Assembly: GCA_001953115.1 (NCBI GenBank)
Contig: LSSL01000461.1
Coordinates: forward strand, 9,245 to 45,755
Origin: Smittium mucronatum
Lineage: Eukaryota > Kickxellomycota > Harpellomycetes > Harpellales > Legeriomycetaceae
Direction of reading: 5' to 3'
Length of the DNA: 36,511 nucleotides
Positions within the stretch are counted from its first letter, which is position 1, and each line of letters starts with the position of its first letter. Of the stretch, positions 9,578 to 18,330 are shown one piece after another. The notes under the pieces were generated by a model, which saw only the letters and a program-made list of their open reading frames with translations, was not told where the DNA came from and did no database searches. Position numbers and translations under genes: made by a program.

Positions 9578-9840
9578 TTGGGTGATTCTCTTTAAGCGTG
9601 GACACTTCCTTATTAAAATTTTATTTCTTTACTAGTTTGGAAATCACACTAAAAAAATGTATAAATTTATTGGTTAGTTTAAATTTATATTTCGAGAAAC
9701 TAACTACAGACAAAATGTTGAAGCTTTGTTAAAAGTAAGATTGGCACACTAAATTTATTGGTTTATTGGTAATTAAATTTCATCGTAACTAATGGTTTAC
9801 ATAGTGAAAAAAAGTCTGGCCTTGAAATGAATTTCCCATT
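9578..9840 (-). mobile_element. family X element, copy X5, inverted and nested in X4
   Basis: On the plus strand it starts TTGGGTGATTCTCTTTAAGC (the X right end reversed) and finishes with GTAAACCAT-type sequence reversed (AATGGTTTACATAGTG), AGTCTGGCC and AATTTCCCATT. Length about 263 bp, as for other X copies. It interrupts X4, so X elements also inserted into each other. Confidence 0.65.
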
Positions 9841-10197
9841 CTCCAGTAGCAACAAATTAATCTTGTTTGTTTCAGTAATTATTACCCAACAATTTTTTAT
9901 ATTGTATTGAGGCTATATTCCCAAATTAAGAAAGTAGTAAAAATTAGTAGCAAAGTGCCCGCTTTCTAAGAGAATCTCCCATTTAAAACAGGTGTCAGGG
10001 CTGACGACTTACTGCATATTTCATATACCATTCCACCCAATAACTGTTCAAAATCAGCGTCTATTAGCGGATAAAAATGATTCATACCACAGGTTATGCA
10101 TAATGGAGATTCCATTTGAGAGCCGAAACACCTCTAAAAACTCTTTTCTGGGTCCAAAAATATAATTGGTTTTTATTGTGAAAATAAACGTATTTAA

Positions 10198-10300
10198 CCA
10201 TTTCGAGGTCGATGGTACAAAAATGGCTTTTTTCGTCGAGGGGCTCTTTTGACACTGAGTTGGTACACCCAATTGTAGGGGTAGTCTGCTCGGGCATTGT
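10198..10300 (+). mobile_element. partial family A element
   Basis: TTAA (10194-10197) is followed by CCATTTCGAGGTCGATGGTA and CAAAAATGG, aligning with the A3 left end (CCCTTTCAGGGGCAATGGTG, CAAAAAATGG). Further on, TTGGTACACCCAATTG recalls the A interior. A right end is not visible, and X2 begins shortly after. Degraded or truncated copy. Confidence 0.45.
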
Positions 10301-10320
10301 CGATGTTTGATAATTTTATA

Positions 10321-10587
10321 TATGGAAGACTCTTTCGAAGACAAGACTTTTTTTTGCTGTGTAGACTATTGGCTACACAAGAATTTATTTACAACTTTTC
10401 CAATAAAAATAGAAAAAATTACTGGCTCTAGTAAATTTAAAGGCTTGACCAATAGAAAATTAGATTATAAAATACATGTTTTAAATTACCCAATAACTTT
10501 ATGTTTTAAACTATAGCATATTTCCAAATTAGGAAAGTAGTGAAAATTTAGTAGTAAAGTGTCCGCTCTCAAAGAGAATCTCCCATA
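10321..10587 (+). mobile_element. family X element, copy X2
   Basis: Begins TATGGAAGACTCTTTCGAAG, with one change in the GGG, and ends AAAGAGAATCTCCCATA. It carries the T-rich run, GTGTAGACTATTGGCTACAC, and the right block CATATTTCCAAATTAGGAAA then GTGTCCGCTCTC. It abuts X3 so that both right ends meet at the palindrome CTCCCATATATGGGAG. Small open frames in this region simply follow the element and carry no known domain. Confidence 0.75.
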
Positions 10588-10856
10588 TATGGGAGATTCT
10601 CTAAGGTAAGCGGACAAATCCCTATTGAATTATTACGACCTGCCAAATTTGGAAATACACCAGTAGGGTATTGTATAAACCTATTGGTTCTTCTTGAAGC
10701 GAGGTTAATAAATAAACACTCTATTGGAATAATGTGGAAATTTATTACAAAGCTAGTGAGCTTTTTCATTTTTACTGGTTTGGCGAAATAATGCTTTATT
10801 TCATCCAATGGTTTACACAGTGAATAAAAGCCTCGTCTTGAAAAGAATCTCCCATA
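10588..10856 (-). mobile_element. family X element, copy X3, inverted next to X2
   Basis: Plus-strand start TATGGGAGATTCTCTAAGGT and end AAAAGAATCTCCCATA. Reversed, it reads GGGAGATTCTTTTCAAGACG, then GTGTAAACCATTGGATG, as in other X copies. Its 79-codon open frame is a by-product with no recognisable domain. X2 and X3 together form a right-end-to-right-end pair with no unique sequence between them. Confidence 0.75.
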
Positions 10857-10860
10857 TATA

Positions 10861-11095
10861 AGGGTTTATCTGGAAAACAGGGTTTTTTCTCACACAGGAG
10901 GTTTTTCCTTGTCCTGCATTCCCAAACTATGATTATTCCATATTTAATTAACATATTTAATTAAGCTATTTTAACCAATAAATATTAAGATAAAATTAAT
11001 TAGGGGCTGTCCACATATATTAGAGTTAAAGGCTATTTATTTGGCTGATTAAAATATTAAGCCATAATTTATAGTGAGGGAGTAGAGGGTTCTGA
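10861..11095. other. intervening sequence without clear features
   Basis: AT-rich filler between X3 and A5. The string GGGGCTGTCCAC at about 11003 looks like the terminus of some DNA transposons, but no partner end was found. Confidence 0.4.
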
Positions 11096-11231
11096 CACTT
11101 TCATTTTTTATTCAATGCCGCTATTAAAAAAACAATATTTATACATTATTGGATAGATTAGGAAATCTAGCGGATTGAAACATTTTTCAAGTATTAATGG
11201 GAGGGAGGCACAAATTTGAGCTAGGAAAGGG
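11096..11231 (+). mobile_element. family A element, copy A5, diverged (136 bp)
   Basis: The right end CTAGGAAAGGG is followed by TTAA (11232-11235), and just inside lie GGGAGGGAGGCACAAATTTG and GCGGATTGAAAC, aligning with the A1 and A3 interiors (AGGAGTGGCTCAAGAATTTG; GCCAATTGAAA). The left end is degraded, best placed at CACTTTCA with no intact TTAA. Confidence 0.55.
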
Positions 11232-11235
11232 TTAA

Positions 11236-11313
11236 CCATGGTACAATAAAAATTAGACCAACTATGTACATTACTTTTTAAAAAAGATATTTGTATTAAC
11301 CGAAAAAAATAGT
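11236..11313 (+). mobile_element. family A-like interior fragment
   Basis: TTTGTATTAACCGAAAAAAA followed by TAGTTTAA resembles the right half of A2 (TTTGCATTGACCGAAAAACT, ATTTAA). The B2 element follows directly at TTTAA, so it may have inserted into an A-like copy whose remainder is gone. Confidence 0.3.
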
Positions 11314-11317
11314 TTAA

Positions 11318-11461
11318 CCCCTTCGTCGTCGGCGGATCATTTCGTGCGATTTCATGGCCAATATTTATCCTGTTATGATTTCCGCTATAATAAATTAACA
11401 TACTATTGGTTTATATTTGAAATTAGCAAATTGGAACTCTTAACACATTGAAACAAATGAG
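11318..11461 (+). mobile_element. family B element, copy B2 (144 bp)
   Basis: TTAA (11314-11317), then CCCCTTCGTCGTCGGCGGAT and CATTTCGTGCGATTTCATGG, closely parallel to B1 (CTCTTTCGTCGCCGGTGGGC, CATTCCGTGCCATTTTCATG). The right end ATTGAAACAAATGAG is followed by TTAT (11462-11465). That same tetranucleotide is the left flank of A4, so the two elements are joined back to back. Confidence 0.65.
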
Positions 11462-11465
11462 TTAT

Positions 11466-11627
11466 TCCTTTCTGGCCTCAAACTTAAGTCTCGCTCTTAT
11501 TTGCGTAAATTAACAACTTCAGTTGTTCTAATTTCTTAATTAAATAATAGCATAAAACTAATATCATTCTAATGAAAACTTTGAGAAAAAAGTGAATTTT
11601 ATTTTTTGCACCTTCGTCCTGAAAGGG
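11466..11627 (-). mobile_element. family A element, copy A4, inverted (162 bp)
   Basis: Left TCCTTTCTGG after TTAT, right CGTCCTGAAAGGG before TTAA (11628-11631). Read in reverse it aligns with A3 and has exactly the same length, 162 bp; the block TTTGCGTAAATTAACAACTT matches the reversed A1/A3 interior. With B2 it forms a tandem of two different TTAA families sharing one target tetranucleotide. Confidence 0.7.
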
Positions 11628-11699
11628 TTAAATAAACACTTCGAGAAAAAAAAAGACCGAAAAATATAGGCCATTCTTGTACTACAGGCCCTAAAAGAC

Positions 11700-11873
11700 A
11701 AAAAAATTTACCACTTTCCTAATTTGAAAATACATAACTGACATAATGCATAAATATATTGGGTAATACAGAATTGTAATTATAAATAAAATTACAAGAA
11801 GCCTTACATATATATATTTTATTGGTTTGATGAAAATACTAATTCATATATAACTGACATATAAAAATTATAT
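11700..11873 (-). mobile_element. family X internal fragment, inverted
   Basis: ACCACTTTCCTAATTTGAAA followed by ATACAT is the reverse of the X right block CATATTTCCAAATTAGGAAA, and ATTTTATTGGTTTGATGAAA resembles the middle of X3 (TTTACTGGTTTGGCGAAATA). No intact TGGGAG ends are present, so this is an eroded copy. Confidence 0.4.
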
Positions 11874-11888
11874 GACTGCCTTTCACCT

Positions 11889-11924
11889 TTACAATAAAAT
11901 TCCGTGATACAAAAAAACAAAAAA
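11889..11924 (+). mobile_element. 36-bp retroposed 3' tail within a 15-bp target duplication
   Basis: The 15-mer GACTGCCTTTCACCT occurs at 11874-11888 and again, unchanged, at 11925-11939. The 36 bp between them are AATAAAATTCCGTGATACAA plus flanking A-rich bases. The same tail, AATAAAATTCCGTGACACAA then an A-rich run, ends the larger insertion on the minus strand at 31623-31915. A perfect long target duplication and an A-rich 3' end are the signature of LINE-machinery insertion, here so strongly 5'-truncated that only the tail was copied. Confidence 0.75.
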
Positions 11925-11939
11925 GACTGCCTTTCACCT

Positions 11940-12673
11940 CTTTATTTTACTACCTATATTTTTACTCTACATTTATTGGCCCAATTTTGGATTAAGCCAT
12001 TGATAATATTAAACGTCTATTGGTGGGTTTTTATTAACACAAGTATGTTTTACTACCAATAACCGGTTAAGTAAAACGGTTTGATCAATAGCTTAAATAT
12101 ATTTTAATTATCTTAACTATAGTTTAACGAAAAAGAGGAAACCAATACATAAAAATAAAGGATTCATCTCTACCAAAAAGGAAGACTATAATCACCTTAG
12201 AGTAAAATAGGCGGCTAAATCCCTCTTTCCAGAACGCACAATATCTATATCTATTTTTCTTAATATAACATAACAATGATTTAAATAGAATAAAGAGTCA
12301 TGTCTTATATAGAATTAACCATGTTTAAATTTGCAAATTGGTATTTTATTTTGAGAGGCCTTAAAGCGGAAGAAATGCGAATATTTCAATAATCAAGTTA
12401 CAGCTCCCATTATCCATATGAAAATCCAGATTTTTCATTTTTAGTAATTATTATCAAAACTTATTCCCAAGGAACTAACTTTTTTTTTTTTTTTCTGTTA
12501 GCAAATTTACCTGAAATAGGAGTAGATTAACATAATATAATAAAAGTGCCATTATAAAACGTTAATAGTTATTTCTATATTAAGAAAACCATATAGGGTA
12601 TTCGGTTTGAAACAGGCGCTTTAATGTTAATATTTTAATGCCTCCTTAACTGGGAGATCGATAAGATCCTAAT
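11940..12673. other. non-coding stretch without clear features
   Basis: No gene. Several ATTGG/CCAAT strings occur at 11970-12065, as in the X elements, but no element boundaries are evident. A T15-16 run lies near 12480. Confidence 0.5.
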
Positions 12674-12790
12674 TCGGGATTCCTTTCAAGACCGCAATTT
12701 TTTTTGCTATGTAAACCATTGACTGTAATAAAATTTAGTTTAAATGTTTATTCTCAATGGAATTTGGAAAAAATAAACAGAAACAGGAAA
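12674..12790 (+). mobile_element. family X left fragment
   Basis: GGGATTCCTTTCAAGACCGC, then a T run and GCTATGTAAACCATTGACTG, match the X left end. The right end could not be found downstream, so the copy is truncated or eroded. Confidence 0.5.
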
Positions 12791-13959
12791 ATTCCGCAAA
12801 CTCTGGGAAGCTTCGACAGACTACATTTTTAAAGCCATATTAACCAATGAAAACCGATAAAACTCCACAGATTTTTTATCGAAATTTCCCATTAGATAAA
12901 ATATCATCATTAAGATTTTATTAGTCAGTTACAAAAATTGTAAATAAATCGCTCGTGCATTCTTAATTAATATCATTGGATATAATATATACGCTTATAA
13001 TCAGTAAATCGTCAGCTTAAAAAGTATATAAGTGAGTGCAACTGTTACTTATAACGGAGGTTTTTGGGTTAAAAAGGGTGTTTATATCACCCATAAAATA
13101 TTAATAAAGCTTTTTGAAATCGAATTTTCACTCTTAAAAATTACTTCTAAAAGTAAATCAACATATCTTAAAAATTCCCTCTTTATCTTCCTAATAAAAA
13201 AAAGACACTAGTAAAACTGGAACTAAAATTAAAGTTCAACCAATAATCTTTTAGTTTTATATCTCAAAGAAAATCGGGAGTAGCCTTGTTTATTTTTTAA
13301 AGCGTGAGGTAACAGTTATCTTTTTTGCGATATTTCCGATCACTCCATCTAGATAAGAATCTACAAAAAAGCATTGATAAAATATCATATTCATTTTTCT
13401 CTCCATTTTTTTCTATATACGAAGTTAAACTAAACACTCTGAATCTAATAAATAATTTTTAGTTTAGCTACTGAAAGTATTATGTGACCTTAAATAAAGG
13501 TCCACCTAGAACTGTCCATCAAAGCGCCTTAATAACATAAAAATTATAAATATTTCTTATATTTCCTTATTAAATCTTGAATCAAAAAGTCCATTTCCTA
13601 ATAAAAGCTTTAAAAATAAAACCAATCCGTTGTTTATTGAAAAAGTTTTTTTTTTTTTTCACAAACAACAATTTTAATTCAGAGCCAATCCGTTTATTAA
13701 AAAAAACAAAACTAACTAATTTAAACCCTTTATCCCCAAAAGCTGTTTTTAGATCACTTTATAACTTTCAGTTTATGGAAATAAAATATATTTACAAGAA
13801 AATCTTCAAATAAACCTTGAGAGAAAGTCTTATGGTCATAAGTATTAAATTAAATGCTTTGGTTATACTTTAGCAGCACAAAGCATTATAGAAAAAACAA
13901 ACTTTCAATTTGAAAATTTTTTATAGTTCAATTTTGATAATTTAATATGCTACCAACAC
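12791..13959. other. AT-rich non-coding stretch
   Basis: No gene is supported. A small imperfect direct repeat, CCAATCCGTTGTTTATTGAA near 13622 and CCAATCCGTTTATTAAAAAA near 13684, lies inside a 78-codon chance-looking open frame. Confidence 0.5.
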
Positions 13960-14262
13960 AATTCAGGCCTTTGAATGAAATAAAAGCTTTTTTGACTATT
14001 ATCTAAATTAAACAAAATAAAATCGTGTTTTTCAAATGCTTATTGAAATTATATAGTAATTGGATATATTAATATACAATTTTAGAAATTAAGAAAATGT
14101 ATTTATTCTTGGATAAACGCGTTTAATTGAAAAATTGAGAATCATTTGAAATTTGGTACCATTTTCAAATGAACGCGAATTTATCAATTTAACGCGTTTT
14201 ATTCAAATTCAGCCCAATTTCTCAATTTCTCAAAATTTGTATCAATATAATATCTTTATATT
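13960..14262 (+). repeat. foldback (palindromic) element, copy F1, cut by the gap
   Basis: Centred on GGTACC near 14157, the sequence is an imperfect palindrome about 190 bp long (about 14060-14250). The arms pair ATAAACGCGTTTAATTGA with TCAATTTAACGCGTTTTATT, and CATTTGAAATTTGG with ATTTTCAAATG. The same unit recurs at 14522-14814 (identical) and inverted at 17452-17718 (diverged), so it is a dispersed repeat. Non-coding. Long internal inverted repeats fit a foldback or long-TIR MITE; the true ends are uncertain. Confidence 0.7.
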
Positions 14263-14521
14263 NNNNNNNNNNNNNNNNNNNNNNNNNNNNNNNNNNNNNN
14301 NNNNNNNNNNNNNNNNNNNNNNNNNNNNNNNNNNNNNNNNNNNNNNNNNNNNNNNNNNNNNNNNNNNNNNNNNNNNNNNNNNNNNNNNNNNNNNNNNNNN
14401 NNNNNNNNNNNNNNNNNNNNNNNNNNNNNNNNNNNNNNNNNNNNNNNNNNNNNNNNNNNNNNNNNNNNNNNNNNNNNNNNNNNNNNNNNNNNNNNNNNNN
14501 NNNNNNNNNNNNNNNNNNNNN
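14263..14521. other. assembly gap (259 N)
   Basis: Run of N. The last 293 bases before it (13970-14262) are identical to the first 293 bases after it (14522-14814), each flush with a contig end, which suggests the two contigs really overlap. Confidence 0.99.
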
Positions 14522-14814
14522 TTTGAATGAAATAAAAGCTTTTTTGACTATTATCTAAATTAAACAAAATAAAATCGTGTTTTTCAAATGCTTATTGAAA
14601 TTATATAGTAATTGGATATATTAATATACAATTTTAGAAATTAAGAAAATGTATTTATTCTTGGATAAACGCGTTTAATTGAAAAATTGAGAATCATTTG
14701 AAATTTGGTACCATTTTCAAATGAACGCGAATTTATCAATTTAACGCGTTTTATTCAAATTCAGCCCAATTTCTCAATTTCTCAAAATTTGTATCAATAT
14801 AATATCTTTATATT
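14522..14814 (+). repeat. foldback element, copy F2, identical to F1
   Basis: Identical by eye over 293 bases to the sequence ending at the gap. Probably the same locus represented twice. The sequence continues past 14814 with AGAGACTTTATTG, which extends the palindrome pairing loosely. Confidence 0.75.
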
Positions 14815-16328
14815 AGAGACTTTATTGAATTTATCCCCTATATAAAAATAAACCACCAAAAATAAATTTGCGCATAGTTATTAGTTAATAACGAGGATTA
14901 AAAAAAGTTTTTTTTTGGTGAATTAAATAAATTCGATATAACTCAATAATTACTCCAACTTCAAGTAATTACGGCATTTATCTGAAAAATAGTACCATTC
15001 GAAATTTTCAAGTGACATTATTTAGATATATGGGATTTTTAAATAGCAGAAGGTACTTATTTCTTAATACTATTGTTATTTCTTAATTAGATTTGCATTT
15101 AATTGAAGTACTTACTTTTTTAGTAATATTGTATTACTTTCGCAAAATCAATTTTATTTGTAAATTTTATCCAATTGAATCTCCATTGCGAAAAATAGGC
15201 GAATAGTTCGAAATAAAAATAATTTTCTGTAGACAATAGGTAATATAGTTATTTTTCCAAATTTAGAAGCGCTTAAAATTGAAATAAAAATCATACATGC
15301 ATTGGATAAAACCTTTTCACAAGCATATATTTCACCAATATAGTTTATAATCACTTTGGATTTTAATTTCCCTCCAATTAAATTATATAAGTATTATATC
15401 ATTGGTTTTTAATATTAATGTATATATTTTATAAGTATGATTTATATTTTTTATAATTATCTGTGTTGGATAATTTATTCTTGGTTCTAATATTAAATCA
15501 ATTTTGTAAAAAAAACATAAGCATAATCTAATCAGAACTATATTTGCGAAAAGAGATGTAGGTATTTTTTAATTTGATATATAAAGGATATTATTTAAAT
15601 TATTCGGTATTAAATTAATAAATTGGCGGTAAATCTTAATAGAAATTCAAAAAAATAACAACATTTATTTCAAAACTTATGTTATTTTTTCCCGATAATT
15701 TATATTTTCGAAAATTTCTCACACCTAAATTATTTTTTTGGGTTTATTTCTTTATTTGCGATAAACTCAATAAAGTCTCTATTGATATCCAAAATTTGAA
15801 CCAAATTTCATCAAATTTTTCAAATTATAATTTCAGTTTAAGCTTTTTTAATTTTGAAATTTTAACGAATATCTTTTAATAATAATGGCAATAAGTTTTA
15901 AAACTTAATATTATTTTTTATGAGTTCCTTAAATTTCCAATATAAAAAAAAAAGAGATGTGTTAAAATAAAACTTTTATTATGAGACCCGATTTATGATA
16001 TTCTGAAAACTAAATATATCTCACATTCTAAAAAAACAAGAAATAAAAATATAATTATAATTATAATTCGATTTTTCATTTGTGTATAACTTACATTTTT
16101 TTATTTAAAAAACATTAGGGATTTCAAGAAAGAATATAAACGCTAAAACATTAAAAGTATTGGTCTAAAATATTTCTTGGTGGATTTTTTTCTAAAATGG
16201 AAATTTGCCAAACATACACATATATCATGTAAATATCCATTTAATTCCAAAGATTTTCTTATTTAATTCCTAGTTGCCCTCCAAAGTTGCTTTAAACTCC
16301 CATAATAATTTTCACAAATGATTCTATA
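14815..16328. other. AT-rich non-coding stretch
   Basis: No gene is supported. The 66-codon frames at 15154-15354 (minus) and 15679-15879 (plus) lack any recognisable motif and are of the phenylalanine/isoleucine-rich type expected by chance. Confidence 0.5.
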
Positions 16329-16870
16329 TTAAGCTATTTTCGAATTGTTATTATGTTCTGATTGGGTTAAATTATTCTCCTTTTTTGGGATTATTTTAGA
16401 GATGTATCTTTGAATTAACAAATAGCCTAAGTTCGCGATTACAGACCAAAGAAGAGGCTTGGCCGGAACCATCTCTTGAGGCTATTTTTACAGAAAACTT
16501 TGAAATATATTTATCATACCCAAAAATATGTTAAAATCATGTTTAGTAACATAATTTACTCGGCTCATAAAGTTTAAAAACACATCAGAAAAATGATCAT
16601 ACTCTTTTTTTATAAATTAATTTTCATGATTTCCGGAAAAATACTTTTTAATCCCTAAAATTCCCGTAATATCTAGGCACATCCTGTACGAATACATCGA
16701 TTACTAATACAGCTTCCGAAAAATGTATAAAAGACTTCCCAAACTGAGTCTAATCATTTTTTTTTGTGATAATTAATAAACTATAAATTAGCTTTTTTAT
16801 ATATAGACATTGTAATTCTTTCAATATTATTTTATTTAGAGGCAGCTAATCATGCCGAAAATCAAACCGT
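16329..16870 (-). pseudogene. decayed Ty3/gypsy-like reverse transcriptase
   Basis: On the minus strand a run at 16716-16605 reads VLVIDVFVQDVPRYYGNFRD and continues through FFRKS to LIYKKS. This fits the Ty3/gypsy palm: the Y.DD catalytic turn (here VIDV), then HL..VF.. and LN.KKC. After a frameshift at an A-rich run it continues with TKHDFNIFLGMINIFQSFL, the FLG..NYYR.FI block that follows the catalytic region in this superfamily, then KPLLW. Upstream (16870-16760) weak resemblance to the FGL.NAP block is seen. Stops, frameshifts and loss of the catalytic Asp pair show it is dead. The last open run ends at a TAA at 16329-16331. Long terminal repeats were not found. Confidence 0.55.
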
Positions 16871-16903
16871 TAATGGAGAATAATATATAATGTTTAAGGT
16901 ATA

Positions 16904-17114
16904 TTAGATAAAAGACAGACTTTCTTTTTGTGAGGTCTTTGAATTATTCCCTCTAACATTTCTAAAAAAATTTAGATCATCACTAAGTAATGAGAATAAA
17001 TAATCAAAATCTTGGCAGAAATTTTTTTTTAAGGTTATCAGGTTCCCTTCACTTACATTTTTGAAATATTTTTCATCATTTCGCGGTCCATTATCTATAG
17101 AATATTAAATCTGT
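16904..17114 (-). pseudogene. open fragment of unknown element or gene
   Basis: A 69-codon minus-strand frame without ATG, ending at TAA 16904-16906. It is richer in acidic and polar residues than chance frames here, for example KKNFCQDFDYLFSLLSDDLN. It lies just upstream of the Ty3-like relic in the same orientation and may belong to it. Its pattern also recalls the N-terminal region of Harbinger-type nucleases. Neither assignment is firm. Confidence 0.35.
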
Positions 17115-17451
17115 GGGTTTAAAAGAAGATAAGTCTATCTTATTCAGCTTGTTTAAGAAAATTTTGAAAGTATATACCTCCCATCTTTATATTTGTAATT
17201 AAATAAGGGAGTTTCAAGAATTAATAATAATATTGTGAGTTTTTTAATTAAATTTGGAAATAAATTGTTAATTTATAATCAAATTTTACCATAAATATTA
17301 AATGAAATCGCGTATGGAAAGAAATAAAAAAAATTATTAATATTTTGCCCATTTAATGGAAAAAATCAATTATTTCTGCTATGCGAAGTTTATAGTGAAA
17401 AATCTGACGCGAACTGATATTATTTTCATTCTTTGATAAAAATTTCGGATA

Positions 17452-17718
17452 ATTGAGAAATTAGGCTGAATTTGAATAAAACGCGTTAAATTGATAAATT
17501 CGCATTCATTCGAAAATGGTGCCTAATTTCAAATGATTCTCAATCTTTCAATTAAACGCGTTTATCCAAGAATAAATACATTTTCTCAATTTCTAAAATT
17601 GCATACTAATATATCCAATTACTGTATAAAGTCCATAAACGTTTAAAAAACACGATATTATTTTTTTTAAATTAGATAATAGCCAAAAAAGCGTCTATTT
17701 CATTCATGGGCCTTAATT
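17452..17718 (-). repeat. foldback element, copy F3, inverted and diverged
   Basis: The reverse complement aligns with F1 from the AGGCC/TGAATGAAATA side through the palindrome, with scattered changes (centre GGTGCC instead of GGTACC). It keeps both ACGCGTT arm blocks, so hairpin potential is retained. With F1/F2 it forms an inverted pair about 3 kb apart. Confidence 0.7.
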
Positions 17719-18039
17719 TTGCTGGTAACCTAATAAATTGACTTTAAAGGTTCACATTGATTAATAAAGATTGTAACAATCAATGATTATTCAACAAATA
17801 AGCTGCAGAATTTTATTGATTTTCATTGGTAAACATATCTTTAAATATGTAATTAATCTAGTTTTTATATATTCAGTTTATTTTTTACAAATTGCGTCGA
17901 TAGATTAACTTCAAATATGAATTTTAATCATCATCAAACCATTAAAAATGAAATATAATAAAGTATATATAAAAAATCCAAATTTTCCCAAGAGAAAATT
18001 TCTCTATTAAATCTTATTCTTGATTATCCTATTGTTTTA
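17719..18039. other. AT-rich non-coding stretch
   Basis: No gene. The upstream half of the X fragment that follows could lie here but is not recognisable. Confidence 0.5.
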
Positions 18040-18123
18040 TAGAACTTTATGCAGCTATATTTCCAAATTAGGAAAGTAGCAAAAAATATACAGGGAAGTT
18101 TCCAGTCTCAAAGTGAACTCCCA
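18040..18123 (+). mobile_element. family X right-end fragment
   Basis: ACTTTATGCAGCTATATTTC, then CAAATTAGGAAAGTAG and GTCTCAAAGTGAACTCCCA, match the right end of X2 with several changes. No left end was found within 270 bp upstream. Confidence 0.55.
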
Positions 18124-18267
18124 AAATATTATAATAAAAAAATCGAAAATTGAAAAAGGTTATTATGATTATGATTGGGATTAAAATTTGTATTAAAATC
18201 GATAGTTTTTAATCTAAATCAAATAAAAACTAAAATATAAATGTATTTTTGTTTAAAAAACTGATTT

Positions 18268-18330
18268 ATCTCTGTGTAAACCATTGGCTACACATGAATT
18301 TATTTATGCACAAGTTAATAAAAAATAAAA
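18268..18330 (+). mobile_element. family X left-internal fragment
   Basis: CTGTGTAAACCATTGGCTAC then ACATGAATTTATTTA closely match X2 (GCTGTGTAGACTATTGGCTA, CACAAGAATTTATTTA). It lies downstream of the right-end fragment in the same orientation, so these are pieces of two copies rather than one intact element. Confidence 0.55.

Larger units (their letters stand above)
9296..9981 (+). mobile_element. family X element, copy X4, carrying two nested insertions
   Basis: The left end TGGGAGATTCTTTC (9296-9309) and right end TAAGAGAATCTCCCA (to 9981) match other X copies. Between them sit a family B element at 9314-9483 and a second, inverted X element at 9578-9840. Subtracting both leaves about 250 bp, a normal X length. 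The right part keeps the family block CCAAATTAAGAAAGTAGTAA followed by GTGCCCGCTTTC. Confidence 0.7.

Noticed and set aside
10054..10808. Several 67-96 codon minus-strand frames
   Set aside because: They coincide with X and A element copies, differ between copies, and show no conserved protein.
11003..11014. GGGGCTGTCCAC as a DNA transposon terminus
   Set aside because: No inverted partner or target duplication was found nearby.
16420..16487. tRNA-sized hairpin AAATAGCCT / AGGCTATTT, considered as an ncRNA
   Set aside because: It lies inside the Ty3-like coding relic and does not fold as a cloverleaf; the inverted repeat is probably incidental.
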